The position numbers and the translations under genes are program-made. The notes beneath the pieces are model-generated. The model searched no databases and had not been told where the DNA came from. It saw only the letters and a program-made list of their open reading frames with translations. Of a stretch of 64,000 nt of DNA, positions 45,289-53,794 are shown piece after piece; within the stretch, counting starts at the first letter, position 1; each line of letters starts with the position of its first letter. The stretch covers positions 1 to 64,000 of the forward strand of contig NZ_NMUL01000047.1 in NCBI RefSeq assembly GCF_002234595.1, in the 5' to 3' direction. Source of the DNA: Amycolatopsis vastitatis (GTDB lineage Bacteria > Actinomycetota > Actinomycetes > Mycobacteriales > Pseudonocardiaceae).

Positions 45289-45681
45289 ATGGTTGACCGC
45301 CAAGGGCGCTCAGAGTTGCACTACTGTGCGATCGAGGGCACCGCTGAGCAGGCCCGCGCACTCTTGGCGGCAGGGCAGGACCCGAACCTCGCGGACCGTG
45401 ACGGCTTCGCGCCGCTCCATGCGGCGGCGCAGCAGGGTAATCTGGCGGTCGCCGAGGTGCTGCTTGAGGCTGGGGCAATCGTTGATGCGGTCAACAAATA
45501 CGGAAACACGCCGCTGTTCGTTGCAGTCTTCAATTCGAGGGGGCGCGGTGATGTCATTCAGATACTTCGCCAACGCGGAGCCGATCCACGCAGGGCGAAT
45601 GCCTCAGGTCAGACTCCTGTTGGGCTTGCTCGACTCATTGCCAACTATGAAGTAAGGCAATTCTTTGATGACCTCGAGTAG
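45289..45681 (+). CDS. Ankyrin-repeat protein
   Basis: 130 residues from ATG 45289 with AGGAG nine bases upstream. Three ankyrin repeats are clear: GRSELHYCAIEGTAEQARAL, DGFAPLHAAAQQGNLAVAEV and YGNTPLFVAVFNSRG, with a degenerate fourth (SGQTPVGLARLIANYEVRQF). Ankyrin proteins often follow RHS and other polymorphic toxins as immunity proteins, and the position third behind the toxin fits that. It is soluble and should act in the cytoplasm through protein binding. Confidence 0.8.
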   Translation: MVDRQGRSELHYCAIEGTAEQARALLAAGQDPNLADRDGFAPLHAAAQQGNLAVAEVLLEAGAIVDAVNKYGNTPLFVAVFNSRGRGDVIQILRQRGADPRRANASGQTPVGLARLIANYEVRQFFDDLE

Positions 45682-45940
45682 GTTTCAACTCGCATTGTCG
45701 TGGCTCGAGTCTCCGGTGCACCACCGGATAAAATTCAGGTGGCGAATCGGAGATTCCGCACCGTAAAGACGGTCGCCGCGGTTCCGTCGATCAGAGGCGG
45801 TCAGAAGGTTGCGAGGCTCGGCCGCCATTCGCGGCGGAACCGGGACCTTCGTGGGCGAAGTTTGATTTCGAAACGGCCACTGACTTCAACAGCAGCGCGT
45901 TCGCCGCGCGCACAGTGTGCCACGCGACACCGTCACTAAG
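45682..45940. other. Gap between ankyrin gene and methyltransferase remnant
   Basis: No gene is supportable in these 260 bases; small frames lack features. Confidence 0.3.
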
Positions 45941-46512
45941 CTATGCGCTCACCTCGGCGAGGATCACGCGGGCCAGAACCGGCGGGATCGCGTTGCCGAT
46001 CTGCTGGAACGCCTTGGTCCAGACGCCCTGCCACGGGTAGTCCGCCGGGAAGGTCTGGAGGGCGGCGGCCTCCTCGGCGGTGACGCGGACCGGCTCCGAG
46101 TCGACCCCGCCGTCCTGGGGCCAACGGAGCCAGCTCCGGGCCTTCTCGGTGACGGTGAAGCTCGGCTGGTCGGTGCCACGGAGGTCGCGGGCGCGGTACT
46201 CGGTGCCGTTGATCGTGCTGGCCCGGGCCGCCCGGGTCGACGAGCCGCGGGAAGCCGACGAGCCCGGCGGGCCTGCCGAGCGCCTCGGCGATCGAGACCC
46301 TGGGCAGGAGGGCCGGCCCGCCGTCGGCCTGTATAACGTCCTTCACGATGGGGCGGTATGTCAGCACCGGGAACGCGCCGGTGCGGGAGCGCTTCGCCAC
46401 GAGGAGCGCGCGGGAACGGGTCTGGGAACGGCGAACTCCCCGGTGGAGAGGGGTCCGGTGTCCACGGGGGTAGCCCTCGCGGCGTACTACGTCGGCGACG
46501 GCTTCCCAGACC
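45941..46512 (-). pseudogene. C5 cytosine methyltransferase, C-terminal part of a split gene
   Basis: Reading downward from 46512: PVWEAVADVVRREGYPRG, SRALLVAKRSRTGAFPVL, VSIAEALGRPAG, PRLVDPGG. After a frameshift near 46235 it continues with REYRARDLRGTDQPSF, RWPQDGGVDSEPVRVTAEEA, ALQTFPADYPW and FQQIGNAIPPVLARVILAE, ending at TAG 45943-45941. AALQTFP and QIGNAIPP are the conserved motifs IX/X of DNA (cytosine-5) methyltransferases. It matches 50527 onward at about nine in ten bases. Homology stops sharply at 46512; the matching N-terminal part lies at 49573-49923, with a 3-kb block in between. Confidence 0.85.
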
Positions 46513-46557
46513 GGTCACGCCTGTCCGCAGACTGGAATGCCAACGCGCGAAAAGGGC

Positions 46558-46612
46558 GTCGACACATGCAGCGGAGAATCCGCTGCGAGGGCCAGTCGGT
46601 AAACCATGACAC
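46558..46612. repeat. Hairpin-bearing repeat, copy 1 (partner 52041-52095)
   Basis: GTCGACACATGCAGCGG is followed by GAA and CCGCTGC, then GGCC-GTCGGT-AACCA and GACAC; it matches 52041-52095 in the same orientation. The core is an 8-bp stem with a GAA loop (GCAGCGGA/TCCGCTGC here). In the other copy the last pair is T-A instead of A-T, a compensated change. It could be a recombination site, a terminator or a mobile hairpin. Confidence 0.65.
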
Positions 46613-46940
46613 TTCCGCAGCCAGGGCCAGAACGGCGCCGTCGAGGCCACCATCCTGAACGGTCTCGCGGAGCTGCTGTCAGGTCACCGGTGCGGCTGAG
46701 TGAACCACCTTGTAGCGAGCGACGTCGCAATCGTGCTGCCGTCACTGATAGGCGTAGGGTGACCGCGCAACGCGGCGGATTCCAGCAAGCTTCACGGCGA
46801 CATGCCAGCGGCCAAGACCCATCCCACGGGATGAGCACCTCGCCTCGGATCACTCGTCCGGGTGAAACTCTGCGCGCAAATGTGCCTGCCTGTATCGTCG
46901 TCGCGACGGTGAGCCAGTCATGGCCGCAAGGGGAGGACCG
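46613..46940. other. Upstream region of the type VII-like cassette
   Basis: About 330 bases between the hairpin repeat and the YbaB-like gene. It should carry the cassette's promoter. No gene is supportable. Confidence 0.35.
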
Positions 46941-47645
46941 TTGGCGTTCAGTCTTGACCGCGTCGTGCTCGCGCAGCTCGACATGCCCGATGTTGCCGCG
47001 GTGGACGCGCGGCTGAACGAGCTACTGCAGCCCGGAGGCGAACGAGTCGAGCCCGCCGCCGAATACGAAGCCCGCGACGCCAGCGGCACCATCAGGGTCG
47101 TGGTCGACGCCCACCGCAAGCTGGTCGACGTCGGCATCCAGCCCAGCTGGGAAGCCCGGATTCCGGCCGCCCAGCTCGCGGGGGTGCTGTTCCAGACCTA
47201 CGTCACGGCCATTCAGCGTGCCATGGTCGTCGAACTGGCCAACACCAGACAGCCGGCCGTCGCTCACGCTGCAGAAGGTCTTCCCCTCCTTGACGAATCC
47301 CTGCCGCAGGAGGAGTGGATGGCGGCGGTCCGGGCGCGGGTGGACGCCGTCGACGCGCTGCTGGCGGACATCCATCGACTCGATGCGTCCCGGACGCCGC
47401 CCGCTGGCGGTGAGGTCGGGAGCCCGCGGGGCTTCTTCGTGCTGCACCTGCGTGGCGGCAGCCCCGCAGGTCTGACGGGCTCGGTCGACGTGTTGCCGAG
47501 CGCCGGGGCGGACCGGCTCCGGCCGGACGTCCTCGAGGTTTTCGCGTCCGCCGGTCTGGCGGCACCTGCCGCTCCGGCGTCGCGCTCGACCCGGCGTCCG
47601 CCGGAAGACGACGAGGATGTTTTCGAGTTCCGGTACGACGTGTAG
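46941..47645 (+). CDS. YbaB/EbfC-like protein of a type VII secretion cassette
   Basis: 234 residues from TTG 46941, preceded by AAGGGGAGG at 46928-46936; an ATG at 46920 would place that strong ribosome site inside the gene. The N-terminal 130 residues (VDARLNELLQPG, YEARDASGTIRVVVDAHRKL, VGIQPSWEARIPAAQLAGVL, TYVTAIQRAMVVELANTRQP) match the YbaB-like fold found beside ESX substrates. A linker and an acidic tail (EDDEDVFEFRYDV) follow. In actinobacteria such genes regularly precede EspC- and WXG-type genes, as here. The role, perhaps as a chaperone, is inferred. Confidence 0.75.
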   Translation: MAFSLDRVVLAQLDMPDVAAVDARLNELLQPGGERVEPAAEYEARDASGTIRVVVDAHRKLVDVGIQPSWEARIPAAQLAGVLFQTYVTAIQRAMVVELANTRQPAVAHAAEGLPLLDESLPQEEWMAAVRARVDAVDALLADIHRLDASRTPPAGGEVGSPRGFFVLHLRGGSPAGLTGSVDVLPSAGADRLRPDVLEVFASAGLAAPAAPASRSTRRPPEDDEDVFEFRYDV

Positions 47646-47656
47646 GGGGTGGACAG

Positions 47657-48007
47657 GTGGTTGGCTACAAGGTGATCACCTCGGCGGTGCGGGCCGAGGG
47701 CACGAAATGGCGGGGTTTCGCCGATACCGTCGGCAGGGTGAACCCGGTCGTGCGGAACGCGACGCTGGGGCCGATGGCGTTTTTCGTCGGTGATCCGCTC
47801 ACGTTGGCCACGGAATCGTTCAACGCGTCACTGTTGAGCGATACCTACGAATCCCTGCGCTCCTATGTGGAAACCGCCCTGGACGGCGCGGTGGTGGAGT
47901 TCGATCAGATCGACGACGCGTTGCAGAAGACGGCCCAGCTGTACGACCTGGCCGAGGAAGTCACCGAAATCGACCTGAAGACGATCTACGGAACGGCACC
48001 CCGGTAG
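47657..48007 (+). CDS. EspC/WXG100-like type VII secretion protein
   Basis: 116 residues from GTG 47657, 11 bases after the previous gene. The helical layout fits EspC-type small secreted proteins: VITSAVRAEGTKWRGFADTV with Trp in the first helix, then a central loop (LGPMAFFVGDPLTL) and LLSDTYESLRSYVETALDGA, ending in IDDALQKTAQLYDLAEEVTE. The terminal YDLAEE resembles the YxxxD/E export signal of ESX substrates. It is probably secreted as a pair with the next protein. Confidence 0.7.
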   Translation: MVGYKVITSAVRAEGTKWRGFADTVGRVNPVVRNATLGPMAFFVGDPLTLATESFNASLLSDTYESLRSYVETALDGAVVEFDQIDDALQKTAQLYDLAEEVTEIDLKTIYGTAPR

Positions 48008-48009
48008 CC

Positions 48010-48762
48010 ATGACCACCCCCGCGGGCCCCGAGACCTACACCGGCCCCCTCGACGAGATGTTCGCCACGATCGAGCGTGAAATCCGCACGATCATCGACA
48101 AGTACAACGCCGCGGTCGATCACATCAACGACTGGAAATACGTCCTCGGCCCGGCCTTGATCTGGATCTCCGACGCGCTCAACACCGTCCGGGACGGCTT
48201 GGACAAGGTCGTGAAGCTGGTGAAGTATGCCGTCGAACACCACATGCCGGTCGTGTCGCTGATCGTGCAGAGCTTCAACTGGCAGGACCACGTCCAGAAG
48301 GACGTCTCGGCCATGGTGGGCTCGGTGGAAGCTCCCGCCGACCCGAATCTCGCGTACTGGGAGGGTGCGGCCGCGACCGAGTACCGGAACCGGGCCAAGG
48401 TCCAGCGTGACGCGGTGGAGGCGATCGGTGGCCAGGGTGGGAAGGCGGATGCGATCAGCGGCTGGCTGATGAAGATCGCCCAGCTCAACGTCGAGTTCAT
48501 GACCGGCCTGGCCAAGATCATTGCCGACTTTCTCGGTGCGTTGGTGACTGCCGCGCTCGAAGGTGCCACCGTGGTCGAGATCCCCTTCGCGGTCAAGGAC
48601 CTCGCGGGTGCGATCGGCGGGCTGGTCACCGGGGGGATCAACCGGCTGGCCGAGATCGCCACGAGGCTGATGGGCACCCTGGCCAGTGTCCGGGACGCCA
48701 AGGGGCTGATGAACGACCCCCGGCTGCCCGGCGGCAAGTGGCCACAGGCGGTCAACCTGTGA
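48010..48762 (+). CDS. WXG-type helical protein of the type VII cassette
   Basis: 250 residues from ATG 48010, two bases after the previous stop. The N-terminal third is helical (EIRTIIDKYNAAVDHINDW). A WEG motif occurs in DPNLAYWEGAAATEYRNR (about residue 117), the helix-turn-helix hallmark of WXG100 proteins, followed by long helices (AISGWLMKIAQLNVEFMTGL). A hydrophobic Gly/Ala stretch (LAGAIGGLVTGGINRL) lies near 200. It looks like a two-part ESX substrate or a toxin-delivery protein without a toxin tip. Its function is inferred from motif and operon. Confidence 0.7.
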   Translation: MTTPAGPETYTGPLDEMFATIEREIRTIIDKYNAAVDHINDWKYVLGPALIWISDALNTVRDGLDKVVKLVKYAVEHHMPVVSLIVQSFNWQDHVQKDVSAMVGSVEAPADPNLAYWEGAAATEYRNRAKVQRDAVEAIGGQGGKADAISGWLMKIAQLNVEFMTGLAKIIADFLGALVTAALEGATVVEIPFAVKDLAGAIGGLVTGGINRLAEIATRLMGTLASVRDAKGLMNDPRLPGGKWPQAVNL

Positions 48763-48778
48763 CCCGGGAGGCACAGTC

Positions 48779-49393
48779 GTGAACGCACCAGCTCCCCAGG
48801 GCTTCCCGCCGTACCCCTACGGAGTGCCTCGACCTCCGAAGCGTGGCCTCGCGGTCGGCTGGATCATCGCGATCGTCGCTCTCGGGATGGTCGTCGTGGT
48901 CGGTGCCGCCGTGGGAGTGTTCGCGCTGCTGAACCGGGGCAGCGGCTACGACGCGGTCGAGGGCAAGTACGGGGCTGGCCCGCTGGCCAGTTGCGACGAC
49001 TTCGCGGCCCGCGTGGGGAACTTGCCGCCGAAGAGGTCCGACATGCCGCTGCAGGGCAGCAAGGGCTGGCTGTGCACCTTCACCGACGAGGCGAGCACGG
49101 TGACGGTCCACTTGGACGTGGAGGTGACCAACGCGGCACGGCAGCGCAGCGGATTCGACACCATGACCGCGTCGGCCGGCTATGTGGTGGACCCGGCAGT
49201 ACACCTGGGGGAGCGCGCCGCGTGGGGATCGATCGCCACCGGCAGGTCGTGTGACCTGATCGTGCTGGACAGCAACGCCACGTTCAAGGTCGGGCTCGAC
49301 GACGGGAACGCCGCCAGGGATGCCACGCAGGCCTGCAAGGACCGGGTGAAGGTCATCGCGGAGGCGCTCTACGACGTGATGCAACCGCGGTGA
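48779..49393 (+). CDS. Membrane-anchored protein of the type VII cassette
   Basis: 204 residues from GTG 48779 (GGGAGG upstream, 17 bases after the previous gene). A Pro-rich cytoplasmic N-terminus (PAPQGFPPYPYGVPRPPKRG) precedes one membrane helix (IIAIVALGMVVVVGAAVGVFALL, residues 29-51). The outside domain has paired cysteines (LASCDDFAARVG, GWLCTFTDEAS, GRSCDLIVLDSN, ATQACKDRVKVI). It resembles DUF3558-like surface proteins often found last in such operons. Confidence 0.75.
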   Translation: MNAPAPQGFPPYPYGVPRPPKRGLAVGWIIAIVALGMVVVVGAAVGVFALLNRGSGYDAVEGKYGAGPLASCDDFAARVGNLPPKRSDMPLQGSKGWLCTFTDEASTVTVHLDVEVTNAARQRSGFDTMTASAGYVVDPAVHLGERAAWGSIATGRSCDLIVLDSNATFKVGLDDGNAARDATQACKDRVKVIAEALYDVMQPR

Positions 49394-49572
49394 GACCCTG
49401 TCGGGGCCGACTACTTCGACAGCGCAACATGATGCTGATGTCATGTGTCGATGGCTTGCCGTGCCCGTGTCGGTCAGCGGCGTACGTGAGAAGTAGGAAC
49501 GCAGTCGACCGTTCGACGTGATCAGCTCAGGAGACGACGGACAACTGGGCGGGCATACAATTTCCTGATCAC

Positions 49573-49923
49573 ACCGCTCGTCGGAGAAGACGGAGAAGTC
49601 GACCGACTGGCGGCCTCCAGCGTCTTCGTGAGCTGGTAGACGGTGTCGAGTGCTGCGCGGCCCGCGCCCTTCCCTGCCGCGGAGAAGGTCTGGCAGGGCG
49701 GGGACGCGATGAAGCCGGGGACGCGGTCGAAGTCGAGCGGGTGGAAGTCGCGGACGTCGCCCTCGACCGTGAGGAGCCCGGCCGCTCGGCGGGTCATGCA
49801 CGCGGCGGCGTCCCATTCGACGCCGAGCGCGTTGAGGCCGAGCTGCCGGGCTGCTACGTCCCATCCTCCGGCGCCGCCGAAGACGTCGGTGGCGTGGGGG
49901 TCTTCGCTGTGAAAGTCAGGCAT
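49573..49923 (-). pseudogene. C5 cytosine methyltransferase, N-terminal part of a split gene
   Basis: From ATG 49923: HATDVFGGAGGWDVAARQLG (SAM-binding motif I), ALGVEWDAAACMTRRAAG, GDVRDFHPLDFDRVPGFIA and SPPCQTFSAAGKGAGR with the catalytic PPC cysteine of motif IV. After a frameshift near 49610 it continues as RQSVDFSVFSDE, and homology to the copy at 50.5-51.3 kb ends at about 49573. The rest of the gene is found at 45941-46512. The residues between (about 35 in the other copy) are lost. The gene cannot make an active enzyme. Confidence 0.85.
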
Positions 49924-49984
49924 TCCTGGGAGGTCTGCGAGACTTCCCGGGAATGCTCAGGCGATCTCCGGCTAGCTCGGCGAG

Positions 49985-50212
49985 CTACTTCTCAAGGGTT
50001 CGTGGTGTCTCATCCTCGTCGCCGTCACTGGTCGGCTGTTTGTTGTCTCGCTCGACCTGACGAGCTTCGGCTTGCGACTTGCCGTACTCGAAGAGGAAGG
50101 GGCCAAATTTGATCCGTACACTGTCGTTACTCTGCCCCTTGGATACGTGAAGCGTGAGCAAGGAAATGCACAGCAGCGACAACAGTGCAACTAGGGTGAT
50201 TGTCTCTTGCAT
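49985..50212 (-). CDS. Small membrane protein
   Basis: 75 residues from ATG 50212 (MQETITLVALLSLLCISLLT). One N-terminal membrane helix is followed by a charged cytoplasmic tail (YGKSQAEARQVERDNKQP, then EDETPRTLEK). It is upstream of the split methyltransferase gene on the same strand. No family is recognised. Size and hydrophobicity would also suit a phage-type small membrane protein. Confidence 0.5.
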   Translation of the reverse strand: MQETITLVALLSLLCISLLTLHVSKGQSNDSVRIKFGPFLFEYGKSQAEARQVERDNKQPTSDGDEDETPRTLEK

Positions 50213-50525
50213 GAAATGCCTTAACCGGCCGGTCAGCCCCGGAGCGTACTTGCCAGCCTTTTGGTCGAAGGCCGTGACAGGTGAGCTTGCGTCTCGGGAT
50301 TACTCCACAAGCGCTGCCCTGCGTCACCTACGCGAGGGATCGCTGGGCTTCTAGATCGTGATCCGGCTCCGGGAGCTCCAGGAAGCTAAGCGGTTCACGT
50401 CAGAGCTCAAACGTCCTATAAGGCTTTTCCTCTTCCGCAACTGCTGTAGACAAGTCGAGTCAAGTGTGCCACGTGAGCGAGGTCGAAGCTAGCTCCAGCG
50501 TCGGCGCCCCTTGTAACGTGACGCG

Positions 50526-51345
50526 TTAGACCGCAGCCTCGGTGAGGATCGCGCGGGCGAGGATCGGTGGGATCGCGTTGCCGATCTGCTGGAACGCCTG
50601 GGTCCGGACGCCCTGCCACGGGTAGTCCGCCGGGAAGGTCTGGAGGGCGGCGGCCTTCTCGACGGTGACGCGGACCGGCTCCGAGCCGACCCCGCCGTCC
50701 TGGGGCCAGCAGAGCCAGCTCCGGGCATTCTCGGTGACGGCAAAGCTCGGCACGTCGGTGCCGCGGAGGTCGCGGGCGCGGTACTCGGTGCCGTTGATCA
50801 TGATTGCCCGGCCGCCCGGGTCGACGAGCCGCGGGAGGCCGACGGGCCCGGCCGGCCAGCCGAGCGCCTCAGCCATCGAGACCCAGGGTAAAGGGTCGGG
50901 TCGCCGTAGGCCTATGTAACGCCCTTCGCGAGAGGCGGTGGGTCGGCACCGGGAGCGCGGCCGGGCCGGAGCGCTTCGCCACGAGGATCGCGCGGGAGCG
51001 GATCTGGGGGACGCCGAACTCCTCGCGGACAGGAGCCCAGGGTCGACGGAGTAACCCTCGCGGCGGAGGACGTCGGCGACGGCCTCCCAGACCGGGAGCA
51101 CCGTGGCGACCTGCTCGAACGCGACCCACTGGGCCGGGAAGCCGAGGTCGAGGACGGCGAAGAGCCGCCGGAGCGGTTCCAGCACGAGGGCGATAAGCTC
51201 GTCGGTGAAGGTGGACGTGTCGACGGACTGGCGAACTTCGAGGCTCTTGATGCCGATGAGGACGAAGTCGGGGGTCTTCCGCCCAGCGTCCTTCCCAGCG
51301 GGGGAGAAGGTCTGGCACAGGCGAGGCGATGAAGCCGGGGACGCC
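50526..51345 (-). pseudogene. Second C5 cytosine methyltransferase, N-truncated and frameshifted
   Basis: Homology starts just before the catalytic motif (GFIASP, then a damaged PPC: CQTFSPAGKDAGRK) at about 51345 and continues through LIGIKSLEVRQSVDTST, LGFPAQWVAFEQVATVLPVW and VLRREGYSVD. After a shift it reads EEFGVPQIRSRAILVAKRSG, after another VSMAEALGWPAG, INGTEYRARDLRGTD, RVTVEKAAALQTFPADYPW and FQQIGNAIPPILARAIL to 50526. The SAM-binding motif I at the N-terminus is absent and the PPC motif carries an indel, so it is dead. It is a close relative of the split gene at 45.9/49.9 kb. Confidence 0.85.
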
Positions 51346-51548
51346 GGCGCCGCAGGACTGTTCGCCGGGCCGACGGCCACGCCGATTGCGGCCAGGATCG
51401 CCGAGGCGAAGGTCAGGATCGACGTCGTCCGTAAGAAGGTGCCCGAGTTCCAGCCGTGGCCACCTCCGGTGTGCCGGAGGCGTAGCTGAGCACGAAAAAG
51501 CCCCTCTCCAGTCCTATTACGGGGCCGGGGAGGGACTCATTTCGTGTT

Positions 51549-51806
51549 TCAAGGGTTCTTGCGGAGTGAGGTGACGAAACCGCCCAGGCCGAGCCCGCCG
51601 CCGAGGGCGCCGATCCATCCCCCGGCTACCGAGGCGACGCCGACGACTGCCAGTGCAAAGATAAGCATTGCGCCAAGAAACCACGCGGGACCGATCTCTG
51701 TCGGCAGGCGGTCGATCAGCTTGTCGAAGTTGCCACCAGATCTAGGTGCGTCCGAGCCGTCGGTCGGAGGCGTCGGGGACGGGAGTGTCGCGCTCATGGC
51801 GACCAT
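51549..51806 (-). CDS. Small membrane protein
   Basis: 85 residues from ATG 51806 (ATG 51797 is also possible). A Pro/Ser-rich head (ATLPSPTPPTDGSDAPRSGG) precedes two hydrophobic segments (AWFLGAMLIFALAVVGVAS and GWIGALGGGLGLGGFV). It ends at 51549. A GC-rich imperfect hairpin at about 51500-51540 may terminate it. No family is recognised. Confidence 0.5.
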   Translation of the reverse strand: MVAMSATLPSPTPPTDGSDAPRSGGNFDKLIDRLPTEIGPAWFLGAMLIFALAVVGVASVAGGWIGALGGGLGLGGFVTSLRKNP

Positions 51807-52361
51807 AATGCGCGTCCACGACCGAATACAGCAACTCCCCAATGGGGGAATAATTAACGTAGCGCCTCCGGGTACCGACGAGAAGTGATCTCCGTATTTT
51901 TCACCTGATCGGAGGACGGTGCGATCGGCCAACAGACTGCCAGGTATCCGTGCGATTAGTTTCGCCCTCAGGCGCGATCCTGGAACCAGGAGTTGACGAT
52001 CTCGGTCGGGGCCCGATCAGGGATTTCACGGAGTCTGCCTGTCGACACATGCAGCGGTGAAACCGCTGCGGGGGCGGTCGGTGAACCAGGACACTCGAAG
52101 ACGTCGGCCAAGTCGCGTCGATACCCGTAGCCGGGCCCGCCGCCTTGGGCGCCGCCAAGGGGCACGTAGCCACAGGATAGACACCACCACTGGTGCACTT
52201 GTGGTCCCGACAGACAGTCGGATCGGCCTTGATGACCGAACACATCAGGTCCCAGATCCGTGCGGCCATGCCGCAGGTGCCGATGTTGGCTCGGTTAACC
52301 TGCGTCTCGGTCGTGGCGTCGGCCGGCAGCGGCCGCGGGCATGGAAGGTGGGGGAGAGTAC
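51807..52361. other. Gap containing hairpin repeat copy 2
   Basis: About 550 bases. It contains the repeat at 52041-52095. No gene is supportable; the minus-strand frames have no motif or ribosome site. Confidence 0.35.
52041..52095. repeat. Hairpin-bearing repeat, copy 2 (partner 46558-46612)
   Basis: Same sequence order as copy 1, with the stem GCAGCGGT/ACCGCTGC around GAA. It is a direct repeat of copy 1, 5.48 kb away; the two flank the type VII-like cassette and the remaining methyltransferase pieces. Confidence 0.65.
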
Positions 52362-52898
52362 GTGACGGCGGACGTGCAGCTGTGGGCTCTGGGCCGCGCA
52401 GAAGTCACTGATGACGACGCAGGCGAAGGGCGATGGCCTCGGCCTCGCACCCAGTGCACCGCTGACCTCGACCACGCTGGTGTTCTGTTGCCGCGGCGTC
52501 CGTGGTCGCGGCCGCAGCCGTGGCTGGCCGCCAGCGGACCGGGCACGCGGGGTGGTGGCTGGGATCCGTGGAAGTTCGACGGCCACCGAGCCGGGCGCAT
52601 GCGCACCGCGGACCTGTGCCAGGTCTGCGGAACGCCGCGGATGGACACCGTCTACATGCTGGCCCCGGTCGATCAGGTCAACACCATGGTGGAAATGTAC
52701 GGCGGTGCCGTGTGCTCGCTGCGCTGCGCGCGGCTGACCGCCGCAGTCTGCCCGCACTACACCGCTGCCGGCTCACCGATCGCGATCTACGCCGTTCCCC
52801 GCCACGAACGGGTGGATCTGGTCGGCTGCGACCTGGACAATGACGACGAGTACGACGTCGACGGCCTCGAATCCGTATGCGTGTTGACGACCTGCTGA
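52362..52898 (+). CDS. Zinc-ribbon-like protein of a mobile-element accessory family
   Basis: 178 residues from GTG 52362, preceded by GGGGGAGA; the ATG at 52341 lacks a ribosome site. The N-terminal third is Arg/Pro-rich. A Cys pair in ADLCQVCGTPRMDTVYML and a second in AVCSLRCARLTAAVCPHY should bind zinc. The end is acidic (LDNDDEYDVDGLESV). The same CQVCG...C...CP pattern recurs in the gene at 53144. Such proteins are typical cargo of actinobacterial phages and integrative elements; function unknown. Confidence 0.6.
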   Translation: MTADVQLWALGRAEVTDDDAGEGRWPRPRTQCTADLDHAGVLLPRRPWSRPQPWLAASGPGTRGGGWDPWKFDGHRAGRMRTADLCQVCGTPRMDTVYMLAPVDQVNTMVEMYGGAVCSLRCARLTAAVCPHYTAAGSPIAIYAVPRHERVDLVGCDLDNDDEYDVDGLESVCVLTTC

Positions 52899-53095
52899 AT
52901 CGCCGCCACCGCCTGCCCCCTGCCGACGCGCGAATACCCCAGTCGACGAGCCGGGTAGCCGTTGCGACCACCTCGCTGCGCCTGCGGCTACGCAACCTCG
53001 GCCTGACCAGCCTCACGGCTTGCACCGCCGCGATCCGCCAGCGCACCCGCAGGCGTCTCAAGGTGCCGATCTCGCGGGGTTCGCGCCGTCCTTAA
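52877..53095 (+). CDS. Small basic protein, unknown
   Basis: 72 residues from ATG 52877, overlapping the previous gene by 22 bases. It is very basic (LRLRLRNLGLTSL, QRTRRRLKVPISRGSRRP) with GC-rich third positions that fit coding use. It may bind nucleic acid. A 12-base palindrome (AACCGGCCGGTT) spans its stop codon. Support is limited to frame quality and overlap. Confidence 0.4.
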   Translation: MRVDDLLNRRHRLPPADARIPQSTSRVAVATTSLRLRLRNLGLTSLTACTAAIRQRTRRRLKVPISRGSRRP

Positions 53096-53143
53096 CCGGC
53101 CGGTTGGCGACCGCTAACCTCCGCCCGAAAGATCGGAGTCCCG

Positions 53144-53599
53144 ATGTCTTCACACGCTGAGCGGCCTCGACACCACGTTGACGACGGCAACGACGCATGT
53201 GCGAGCGGTGCAGCCCTCCTCCGAGCAGCGCAGGCCCTGGGCATGCCGATGGACAACACCGGAAGCCCCGCCGGGTGGCCACGGCCACAGATCGAAGGAC
53301 GACCCGTTCCGTGGCTCACGCCATGTGTCGGCGACTCCGTGGCCTGGGCTGATGTCCTCGAACGCAGGCTCGTACAGTGCGAGACGGATTGGCTTTGTCA
53401 AGTCTGCGGGGAGATGCTTCCAACCGCAGCTTGGGTGGTACTCGAACGCAGTGACATCATCGTCAGCGGCGCTGCGATGCACCGTCGCTGCCTTGTTCTC
53501 GCGCAACGCTGGTGTCCACGGCTGTCCGACAACCGTGAGCATTACGAAATTGCTGAAATCGCTCGCGACGAGCTCGGTCACGTTGACCACGGGCACTGA
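53144..53599 (+). CDS. Zinc-ribbon-like protein, second member
   Basis: 151 residues from ATG 53144 with GGAG six bases upstream. The motifs are GRPVPWLTPCVGDSVAWADV, TDWLCQVCGEMLPTAAWVVL, GAAMHRRCLVLAQRWCPRLS: a W-CxxC...H..C...CP set that should bind zinc. It recurs in accessory genes of actinobacterial phages and conjugative elements and resembles the protein at 52362. The tail is acidic (EIARDELGHVDHGH). No enzymatic function is evident. Confidence 0.65.
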   Translation: MSSHAERPRHHVDDGNDACASGAALLRAAQALGMPMDNTGSPAGWPRPQIEGRPVPWLTPCVGDSVAWADVLERRLVQCETDWLCQVCGEMLPTAAWVVLERSDIIVSGAAMHRRCLVLAQRWCPRLSDNREHYEIAEIARDELGHVDHGH

Positions 53600-53794
53600 G
53601 CTGGCAACCATACGCGGCATTCCGTCACGAGCCACTGCTGTCAACGCTTCGGGAACCTTGACGCCGGGTGGTCTCGTTCGCGTGGCTGGACATCGCACCT
53701 GCATGTTCGTGAGAACGCTGCGATGGCAGACTGCTCCGTGGCGACTGGAGGTGCGCGCGAGACCGTCGATGCGCCCATGATAAGGAGTCTGAGC

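Noticed and set aside
51495..51545. Terminator-like GC hairpin (CCCCTCTCC...GGGGAGGG)
   Set aside because: The stem has mismatches and no T-run; too weak to list as a feature.
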